Of a stretch of 6,995 nt of DNA, positions 1 through 4,406 are shown in pieces. Made by a program: the position numbers and the translations under genes. The notes under the pieces were generated by a model. It ran no database searches and was not told where the DNA came from. It worked only from the letters and a program-made list of their open reading frames with translations. The stretch spans positions 1 to 6,995 of the forward strand of contig JAQVUB010000130.1 of NCBI GenBank assembly GCA_028699735.1, in the 5' to 3' direction. Numbering within the stretch: position 1 is the first letter of the stretch; the number at the start of each line of letters is the position of its first letter. This stretch comes from Lentisphaeria bacterium (GTDB taxonomy: Bacteria > Verrucomicrobiota > Lentisphaeria > Oligosphaerales > Oligosphaeraceae).

Positions 1-100
1 GCATCGTGAACAGCAACCGGCCAGGGGTGCCGGGCAAATAAAACACGAGAAATAACAGAAGAATCAGGGGTATGGCAGTCTTTAAGCGGCTGAAGAGCAT
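1..100 (-). CDS. N-terminal fragment of an unidentified membrane protein (3' end outside window)
   Basis: An ATG at 100-98 on the minus strand opens a frame that stays open to the left edge, giving 33 residues. The peptide begins MLFSRLKTAIPLILLLFLVF: a short basic start followed by a strongly hydrophobic stretch (about residues 9-22), then YLPGTPGRLLF. This is a typical first transmembrane helix or uncleaved signal anchor. A good Shine-Dalgarno GGAG lies at 109-106, five bases before the ATG, which supports a real start. The gene is divergent from the methyltransferase gene on the right. The positive start, first helix and following Pro/Gly resemble the N-terminus of CdsA-type phosphatidate cytidylyltransferases, but 33 residues cannot identify a family, so no function is assigned. 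Confidence 0.6.
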   Translation of the reverse strand, partial: MLFSRLKTAIPLILLLFLVFYLPGTPGRLLFTM

Positions 101-105
101 CGGGA

Positions 106-109
106 CTCC
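106..109 (-). promoter_or_regulatory. Ribosome binding site of the left-edge membrane gene
   Basis: On the minus strand the bases read GGAG, then a five-base spacer TCCCG, then ATG at 100-98. It is the main evidence that the short left-edge frame is a genuine gene start. Confidence 0.6.
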
Positions 110-114
110 GTTGT

Positions 115-157
115 CAGGGGGCAGGGGGCAGTAAGTTGTAAGTTGTGGGGAACGGGG
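115..157 (+). other. G-rich stretch with short direct repeats, possible G-quadruplex
   Basis: Four G-runs lie on the plus strand at 117-121, 124-128, 147-150 and 154-157, with loops CA, about 18 bases, and AAC. Between them sits a doubled TAAGTTG. The long middle loop makes quadruplex folding uncertain. It lies between the start of the left-edge gene and the 48-bp repeats, in the likely promoter region of that gene. It may instead be low-complexity repeat debris. Confidence 0.35.
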
Positions 158-158
158 A

Positions 159-287
159 GCAGGCTAAAGCCCGTACTACATACGGGGGCAGAAAGACGTA
201 CATACGGCAGGCTAAAGCCCGTACTACATACGGGGGCAGAAAGACGTACATACGGCAGGCTAAAGCCCGTACTACATACGGAGGCAG
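159..287 (+). repeat. Tandem 48-bp REP-like repeats, two full units plus a truncated third
   Basis: Unit 1 is 159-206, unit 2 is 207-254 and unit 3 is 255-287, where it stops after 33 bases with one mismatch (A at 282). Each unit starts GCAGGCTAAAGCCCGTA and holds two overlapping inverted repeats: GGCT-AA-AGCC (162-171 in unit 1), and CCCGTA / TACGGG around the loop CTACA (170-186 in unit 1). The period is a multiple of three and contains no stop in some frames, so spurious 16-residue repeat peptides appear on both strands. Short palindromic units in an intergenic region fit REP-type elements, which in other bacteria are moved by RAYT transposases. No transposase is present in this window. 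Confidence 0.85.
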
Positions 288-290
288 GGA

Positions 291-330
291 AATTTTCGTG
301 GCTTTTCGTGTCTTTCGTGGTTAAAAAACC
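291..330 (-). repeat. Phased A-tract repeat, single copy (minus orientation)
   Basis: On the minus strand it reads GGTTTTTTAACCACGAAAG, followed by ACGAAAAGCC and ACGAAAATT, with ACGAA cores 9 and 10 bp apart. It begins a few bases after the third 48-bp unit breaks off, so its arrival may have truncated that array. It is the only single copy in the window not placed at the 3' end of a visible same-strand gene. Confidence 0.8.
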
Positions 331-418
331 ATCTGTTTGTGTTGCGGTAAAAGAAATTTCGACTAACTTAATGCAAGACGCCGGCGTTTTCAATCCGGCA
401 CTTGGAGAAATTCTTTTC
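331..418 (+). other. Leader region of the methyltransferase gene
   Basis: These 88 bases hold no gene I can support. GCCGG at 380-384 can pair with CCGGC at 395-399 around a 10-base loop, just ahead of the GGAG at 404-407. The best -35-like hexamer is TTGCGG at 342-347, but the matching -10 region (TAACTT, 364-369) is poor, so I do not call a promoter. Confidence 0.3.
404..407 (+). promoter_or_regulatory. Probable ribosome binding site of the TrmH-family gene
   Basis: GGAG lies 11 bases before the ATG at 419. The spacing is a little long. The in-frame alternative ATG at 371 has no Shine-Dalgarno, and the frame further upstream only translates interspersed repeats, so 419 is the preferred start. 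Confidence 0.5.
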
Positions 419-1282
419 ATGTTGCAAATAATTCCAGAAATCATCAGCAGTTTACAGAATCCGCGCATCAAGCAGATTGTCAAATGGCGTGACCGTGCGG
501 ATCGTGATAGCGATCAGGTTGTTCTGATCGAAGGCTATCGTGCGTTGCTGCGGGCATTGGCCGGCGGCTATCCGGTGCAGGAAGTGTATATCTGTCCGGA
601 ATTGTTTCAGGGTGACAATGAAGAGGCTTTGCTGGAACGTCTGCAACAGCAGGGCGCACGCATTTATCAGGTTTCTGCACCTGCCTTCTGCAAGATGGCT
701 TATCGCGATCGTCCGGAAGGACTGCTGGGCATCGGAGCGCAGCGACACCGCACTTTGCAGGAACTGCCCGTGCCGGATAAACCAGGCTTTTTTCTGGTGA
801 CGGAGCAGATTGAGAAGCCGGGCAATCTGGGCACGATCATGCGTTCAGCGGATGCGGTGCAGGTCGACGGCCTGATCCTCTGCGATTCGCGCACGGACCT
901 CTTCAATCCGAATGTCGTTCGCGCCAGTACAGGCAACCTGTTTACGCTGCCGATTGCGGAAGCCGGCAGCGCGGAAGCCATTGCCTGGCTGAAAGCGTCC
1001 GGCGTGCAAATTTATGTTGCCTCACCGCATGTTGATGAGCTTTACACAGAAATAGACATGACGGTGCCGCTGGCCATTGTCGTTGGCGCCGAACAGTTCG
1101 GCCTGTCAAAAAGCTGGCTGGATGCCGCCGACCGTAAATTGCGTCTGCCAATGCTGGGAGAGGCGGATTCGCTGAATGTCGCCACTGCCACTGCATTGCT
1201 GCTCTACGAATGCGTGCGGCAACGTCTCGCCGCTGGCCTGATCATAGACCCCGGCGCCGTCCCGGATAGCGCAGATTGCTGA
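419..1282 (+). CDS. TrmH/SpoU-family RNA 2'-O-methyltransferase
   Basis: The 287-residue protein has the two-part build of TrmH-family (SPOUT) enzymes, which transfer methyl from S-adenosylmethionine to a ribose 2'-OH of tRNA or rRNA. The N-terminal substrate-binding part (about 1-110) carries LQNPRIKQIVKWRDR and ends in RDRPEGLLGIG. The catalytic part has motif 1, EKPGNLGTIMRSADA (132-146, with N136 and R142), then NPNVVRASTGNLF (163-175), motif 2, VVGAEQFGLS (221-230, E225), and motif 3, SLNVATATALLLYE (251-264), which forms the knotted cofactor site. Motif 2 has GAE where many members have GNE. Length is normal. The exact RNA target cannot be told from sequence, so no symbol is given. The frame remains open upstream to 143, but that part is only the 48-bp and A-tract repeats. 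The stop is followed directly by an A-tract repeat. Confidence 0.92.
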   Translation: MLQIIPEIISSLQNPRIKQIVKWRDRADRDSDQVVLIEGYRALLRALAGGYPVQEVYICPELFQGDNEEALLERLQQQGARIYQVSAPAFCKMAYRDRPEGLLGIGAQRHRTLQELPVPDKPGFFLVTEQIEKPGNLGTIMRSADAVQVDGLILCDSRTDLFNPNVVRASTGNLFTLPIAEAGSAEAIAWLKASGVQIYVASPHVDELYTEIDMTVPLAIVVGAEQFGLSKSWLDAADRKLRLPMLGEADSLNVATATALLLYECVRQRLAAGLIIDPGAVPDSADC

Positions 1283-1320
1283 TTTTTTTAACCACGAAAA
1301 AACACGAAAAGGCACGAAAG
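1283..1320 (+). repeat. Phased A-tract repeat, single copy (plus orientation)
   Basis: It starts with the base after the methyltransferase TGA: TTTTTTTAACCACGAAAA, then two more ACGAA units. The ACGAA cores begin at 1294, 1304 and 1314, an exact 10-bp period, so the A-runs lie on the same helical face and predict local bending. With no inverted partner it forms no terminator hairpin. The remaining 16 bases before the nitroreductase hold its ribosome binding site. Confidence 0.9.
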
Positions 1321-1323
1321 TAC

Positions 1324-1330
1324 AAAGGAG
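1324..1330 (+). promoter_or_regulatory. Strong ribosome binding site of the nitroreductase gene
   Basis: AAAGGAG lies six bases before the ATG at 1337, close to ideal, and fixes the start. It sits just outside the A-tract repeat. Confidence 0.85.
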
Positions 1331-1336
1331 CTTGTT

Positions 1337-1849
1337 ATGGATTTTAAGGAGCTGGTTGCAAGTCGTTATTCGGTACGCAGTTTTGCGTCGAGTCCGGTAC
1401 CTGCTGAGAAATTGCAGGCGGTACTGGAAGCCGCGCGCCTGGCTCCGACTGCCTGCAATCTGCAGCCGCAACGAATTTTTGTGCTGCAGAGCGCGGAGGC
1501 TCTGTCGAAGGTGCGTGCCTGCACAAGCTGTCATTTCAGCGCACCGGTTGTGCTGCTGGTATGTTACGACAAAACGGAATGCTGGAAGCGCAGTTTTGAC
1601 GGCTTTAAATCCGGCGAGATGGATGCCTCCATTATCGGCACGCATCTGATGCTTGCGGCAACGGAACAGGGCCTCGGTTGTACCTGGGTCTGCTATTTTG
1701 ACGCCGCAAAACTAAGCAAAGAATTCGCTCTGCCGGGGAATCTCGTGCCGACAGCCCTCTTTCCGATGGGAGTGCCGGCTGCCGGCAGCAAACCCAATCC
1801 GCAGCATTTTGAGCGGAAAAAACTCGAAGAAACCGTCTCCTGGCTGTAA
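1337..1849 (+). CDS. Nitroreductase-family FMN oxidoreductase (small)
   Basis: The 170-residue protein fits the short nitroreductase-like flavoproteins that use FMN and NAD(P)H to reduce nitro compounds, quinones or other unknown substrates in the cytoplasm. Visible features are RYSVRSF (10-16), the basic N-terminal motif that contacts the FMN phosphate; LAPTACNLQPQRIFV (35-49), the P-[ST]-x-x-N-x-Q-P motif; and DASIIGTHLMLAATEQGLGCTWV (96-118, helix and strand near the flavin). The C-terminal part has the common LFPMGVPA segment (141-148). Residues C62 and C65 form a CxxC pair of unknown meaning. The family normally acts as a homodimer. It follows the methyltransferase by 54 bases on the same strand and could be co-transcribed; a terminator-like palindrome lies directly downstream. 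The physiological substrate is not predictable. Confidence 0.93.
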   Translation: MDFKELVASRYSVRSFASSPVPAEKLQAVLEAARLAPTACNLQPQRIFVLQSAEALSKVRACTSCHFSAPVVLLVCYDKTECWKRSFDGFKSGEMDASIIGTHLMLAATEQGLGCTWVCYFDAAKLSKEFALPGNLVPTALFPMGVPAAGSKPNPQHFERKKLEETVSWL

Positions 1850-1986
1850 AATTCTTTTTTTAACAACGAAAAGACACGAAAAGACACGAAAAAAAAATCA
1901 TGGAAATAGCTGTGTCTGCTTTCATGCGTCGCTCTTTCCATGATTTTTTTTCGTGTCAGTTAGTGTTTTTCGTTGTTAATAAGAAT
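1850..1986. repeat. MITE-like large palindrome from two opposed A-tract repeats
   Basis: The left arm (about 1850-1910) and right arm (about 1931-1986) are imperfect inverted copies around a 20-base centre (1911-1930). Outer ends are ATTCTTTTTTTAACAACG on the left and, as reverse complement, ATTCTTATTAACAACG on the right. Inner ends share GACACGAAAAAAAA, TCATGGAAA and AGC. Left-arm ACG cores are at 1866, 1876 and 1886. It starts immediately after the nitroreductase stop and fills most of the 173-base gap to proA. It has no coding capacity and no transposase. I infer a non-autonomous mobile or REP/BIME-like element; target-site duplications are not obvious. Confidence 0.85.
1889..1951. terminator. 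Terminator-like hairpin with T-runs on both strands
   Basis: In the centre of the palindrome, TCATGGAAATAGC (1898-1910) pairs with 1931-1943 at 12 of 13 positions. It is followed on the plus strand by eight Ts (1944-1951), and on the minus strand by nine Ts (complement of 1889-1897). This shape fits a bidirectional intrinsic terminator and would separate nitroreductase transcription from proA. The stem is AT-rich and the 20-base loop is large, so strength is uncertain. Confidence 0.5.
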
Positions 1987-2010
1987 TCAGTAAAGGCAAA
2001 TCTGAAACAA

Positions 2011-2015
2011 AAAGG
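2011..2015 (+). promoter_or_regulatory. Ribosome binding site deciding the proA start
   Basis: AAAGG within an A-rich run lies seven bases before the ATG at 2023. A second in-frame ATG at 2029 is farther away, and the open frame upstream to 1900 only translates the palindromic repeat, so 2023 is chosen. Confidence 0.6.
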
Positions 2016-2022
2016 CATTTTC

Positions 2023-3321
2023 ATGACCATGCAAGAAATGGCTGCTGCCGCCAAACAGGCCTCGATCCAGGCCGCAGTAAAATCCAGCCAACAGAAAAAT
2101 GAGGCATTGCGCGCCATCGCAGATATTCTGACGCAGTACGAAGCCGAGATCATCGCGGCCAATCAACGGGACCTGGCTGCGGCAGAAAAAAGCGGTCTGG
2201 CAATGGCTGCTCTAAAACGCCTGCAATTCGATTCGGCGAAACTGATTGCAGTTGTCGCCGGCGTCGAGAGTCTTCTGCAATTGCCGGATCCGGTCGGGCA
2301 GACCCTTTCTGCGACGGAACTGGACACTGGTCTGGAGCTGTATAAGGTCAGCTGTCCGATTGGGGTTATCGGTGTGATTTTTGAATCACGTCCGGATGCC
2401 CTTGTGCAGATTTCGACACTTTGCCTGAAAAGCGGCAATGCGGCGTTACTCAAAGGTGGTGCGGAGGCTCTGCATACGAACCGGATTCTGGCCAGGCTGA
2501 TTTCTCAGGCCTCCGTGGCATCCGGCATGCCTGAAAACTGGCTGCAGCTGTTGGAGTCTCGCGCGGAAGTCGGCGCAATGCTGAAGCTTGATGACTATAT
2601 CGACCTGATTGTGCCGCGTGGCTCGAATGCCTTTGTGCGCTACATCAAGGAAAATACCAGCATTGCCGTACTGGGGCACGCGGATGGCATCTGCCATGTG
2701 TATGTCGATGCGGCAGCCGATCTGGGAATGGCACGTAGCATTGTCATCGACTCAAAATGCCAGTATGTCTCTGTCTGCAATGCGGCGGAAACCTTGCTGG
2801 TGCATAAAGATATTGCCGCGGCCTTGCTGCCGCAGTTGTTGACAGAGCTCAAGGAGCATGGCGTCCAAGTGCTGGGGTGTCCGGAAACTCGCGCTCTGAT
2901 CGATGTCCCTGCGGCTAGTGAAGAGGACTGGAAGACCGAATATCTTGATTATATTCTGTCGATTCGCATTGTTCCGGATTTGGCATCGGCAGTGCAGCAT
3001 ATCAATCAATATGGTTCCGGGCATACGGAGGTGATTGTCAGCGAAAATGCTGCCGCAGCAGCGAATTTTATGGGACTGGTCGATGCCGGTGATGTCTTCT
3101 GGAATTGCAGCTCGCGTTTCAGTGATGGTTATCGTTATGGCCTCGGCGCGGAAGTCGGTATCAGCACCAATAAAATTCATGCACGCGGACCGGTCGGCCT
3201 CGAAGGCCTGATGATCTATAAATGGCTCCTCAAAGGCCAGGGACATATCGTCGCCGACTACGCCGAAGGCAGACGCCACTTCACCCACCGTAAACTGACA
3301 AAAAACTATTCGAATCCCTGA
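2023..3321 (+). CDS. proA: Glutamate-5-semialdehyde dehydrogenase (gamma-glutamyl phosphate reductase)
   Basis: ProA reduces gamma-glutamyl phosphate with NADPH to glutamate 5-semialdehyde, the second step of proline synthesis from glutamate, in the cytoplasm. The 432-residue protein, slightly longer than the usual 415-420, matches along its whole length. Visible are CPIGVIGVIFESRPDAL (111-127) and the cofactor-binding segment LKSGNAALLKGGAEAL (135-150). The catalytic cysteine is C252 in VCNAAETLLV (251-260). HTEVIVSE lies at 334-341. The family signature SSRFSDGYRYGLGAEVGIST (363-382) is followed by HARGPVGLEGL (386-396). All key residues are present. The extra C-terminal tail (about 416-432) is polar. 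proB, which makes the substrate and is often adjacent, is absent here, so proA appears to be transcribed alone behind the terminator-like palindrome. It converges with the serine hydrolase gene. Confidence 0.97.
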   Translation: MTMQEMAAAAKQASIQAAVKSSQQKNEALRAIADILTQYEAEIIAANQRDLAAAEKSGLAMAALKRLQFDSAKLIAVVAGVESLLQLPDPVGQTLSATELDTGLELYKVSCPIGVIGVIFESRPDALVQISTLCLKSGNAALLKGGAEALHTNRILARLISQASVASGMPENWLQLLESRAEVGAMLKLDDYIDLIVPRGSNAFVRYIKENTSIAVLGHADGICHVYVDAAADLGMARSIVIDSKCQYVSVCNAAETLLVHKDIAAALLPQLLTELKEHGVQVLGCPETRALIDVPAASEEDWKTEYLDYILSIRIVPDLASAVQHINQYGSGHTEVIVSENAAAAANFMGLVDAGDVFWNCSSRFSDGYRYGLGAEVGISTNKIHARGPVGLEGLMIYKWLLKGQGHIVADYAEGRRHFTHRKLTKNYSNP

Positions 3322-3360
3322 ATTTTCGTGTCTTTTTGTGTTTTTTCGTTGTTAAAAAGA
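3322..3360 (-). repeat. Phased A-tract repeat between convergent proA and serine hydrolase
   Basis: On the minus strand it reads TCTTTTTAACAACGAAAA, then ACACAAAAAG and ACACGAAAAT. On the plus strand the CGT/TGT cores are at 3327, 3337 and 3347, a 10-bp period. It starts with the base after the proA TGA and supplies the last codons and the TAA stop (3354-3352) of the hydrolase, so the 30-base gap between the two genes is wholly repeat. No hairpin terminator is visible for either gene. Confidence 0.9.
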
Positions 3361-4365
3361 ACCCATTAGCTCACACCGGAATTGGAGGAAAGCAGTTTCC
3401 TTGCAGGTTCGGTGTGGGTGTACGGCATTGCTGAGCAGGATGACGGCTTGCTGCTTTCGCGGATTAAACCAGATAGAGGTTCCGGTGAATCCCGTATGTC
3501 CGAAGAGGCCGTTGTCATTGCTGTCCCAGCCCAGGCAACGGCTGCTGCCCGGAACCATATTGGCCGGGCGGATAAATTCCGCAAAAGCAGGATGCCCAAA
3601 GACGCCTTTTCCAGCCAGCAGCGCCTCAGCAAACCGGCACAGGTCTCCGATGCTGGCAAAGACTCCCGCGTGAGCTGCGACGCCTCCAAGCCAGCGTGTC
3701 GTTTCATCATGTACGACGCCCTGCCAGGAAATACCAATGTCCGCACGAATTTCAGTCGGCACACAGTTGCAGCGCAGCGGCACCGGCGGATTATAGCAGG
3801 CCTGCTCCATGCCCACTGGCGTGAAAATCCGTTTCCGGGCCAGATTGTCCAGCGTATCCTGATAACATTCCTGCAGGATTTCCCCAAGCAGCAGCATTCC
3901 CAGATCGGAATAGAGTTGCTGTGCGCCGGGGCAATACAAAAGGTCTATGCCGCAGAGAATTTTGCGAAAGTCCCGGTTTTTGCTGCGCGGCAGCTGGTGA
4001 AACGGGTATCCCGCTGGCATTCCGCTGCAGTGAGCGAGCAGGTGGCGTATGCTGATCTGGCTCCGCCAGGCTGCATCAGGGCTGTCTGGCGCCAGGAATT
4101 CCGGCAGGAATTCTGCGACTTTGTCATCAAGGCAGATTTTGCCGTCACAGACCAATTTTGCAGTCAGGGTGGTGGTCACGATGACCTTAGTCAGGGAGGC
4201 CAGGTCGAAGAGATCAGATTCAAGCAAAGGCCTGTTTGACTCATAGGTATGCTGTCCGGCAACTGCTATGTCTGTGGGTTTACCGGGACTCACCACGGCT
4301 ATCGCCGCGCACGGAAAAGCCTTTCGACATACTCCATCCTCTAATATTTGCCGCAGGTTATTCAT
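3352..4365 (-). CDS. Serine hydrolase, class C beta-lactamase / PBP4B-like fold
   Basis: The 337-residue protein has the serine beta-lactamase/DD-peptidase fold: S57-L-T-K60 (nucleophile and base), then RHLLAHCSGMP (107-117), Y152-S-D154 in place of Y-x-N, and H290-T-G (GHTGFTGTS) as the KTG-equivalent. GVVHDETTRWLGGVAAHAGVF (216-236) is typical of the subgroup that includes E. coli YfeW. Members cleave D-Ala-D-Ala-type peptides, esters or unknown substrates. No signal peptide or lipobox is seen: the start MNNLRQILEDGVCRKAFPCA is not hydrophobic, so either the protein is cytoplasmic or the start is wrong. The ATG at 4365 abuts the A-rich repeat and has no Shine-Dalgarno. The frame extends upstream through the repeat into the end of mrdA, but that stretch looks non-coding. 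The stop codon also lies in a repeat. Position after mrdA suggests, but does not prove, a peptidoglycan role. Confidence 0.88.
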   Translation of the reverse strand: MNNLRQILEDGVCRKAFPCAAIAVVSPGKPTDIAVAGQHTYESNRPLLESDLFDLASLTKVIVTTTLTAKLVCDGKICLDDKVAEFLPEFLAPDSPDAAWRSQISIRHLLAHCSGMPAGYPFHQLPRSKNRDFRKILCGIDLLYCPGAQQLYSDLGMLLLGEILQECYQDTLDNLARKRIFTPVGMEQACYNPPVPLRCNCVPTEIRADIGISWQGVVHDETTRWLGGVAAHAGVFASIGDLCRFAEALLAGKGVFGHPAFAEFIRPANMVPGSSRCLGWDSNDNGLFGHTGFTGTSIWFNPRKQQAVILLSNAVHPHRTCKETAFLQFRCELMGSF

Positions 4366-4406
4366 TTTTTTCGTATTTTTTTGTGTTTTTTCGTTGTTAA
4401 AAAAGA
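4366..4406 (-). repeat. Phased A-tract repeat between mrdA and serine hydrolase
   Basis: On the minus strand it reads TCTTTTTTAACAACGAAAA, then A-rich units with cores 10 bp apart (plus-strand CGT/TGT at 4372, 4382 and 4392). It encodes the last two residues and the TAA stop of PBP2 (stop 4399-4397) and its last A-run leads directly into the ATG of the hydrolase. The entire 31-base gap (4366-4396) is repeat sequence. Confidence 0.9.

Noticed and set aside
159..287. CRISPR array
   Set aside because: The units are directly tandem with no unique spacers, and there are fewer than three full units and no cas genes.
342..369. Sigma70 promoter for the methyltransferase gene
   Set aside because: TTGCGG is acceptable as -35, but the -10 candidate matches only three of six positions.
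143..418. Upstream in-frame extension of the methyltransferase gene with repeated GRLKPVLHTGAERRTY peptides
   Set aside because: It translates the 48-bp repeats and an A-tract repeat, whose length happens to keep the frame open. TrmH homology starts after 419, where there is a ribosome binding site.
82..483. Minus-strand open frame with repeated CSTGFSLPYVRLSAPV peptides
   Set aside because: It is the reverse reading of the 48-bp repeats plus antisense of the methyltransferase start, with no ribosome binding site or family resemblance.
1900..2022. N-terminal extension of ProA
   Set aside because: It encodes the right half of the palindromic repeat. ProA normally starts near MTMQEMAAAAK, and a ribosome binding site precedes 2023.
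3382..4239. Long plus-strand open frame of 285 codons
   Set aside because: It lies fully antisense to the serine hydrolase, whose SxxK and HTG motifs are clear. The translation shows no family pattern.
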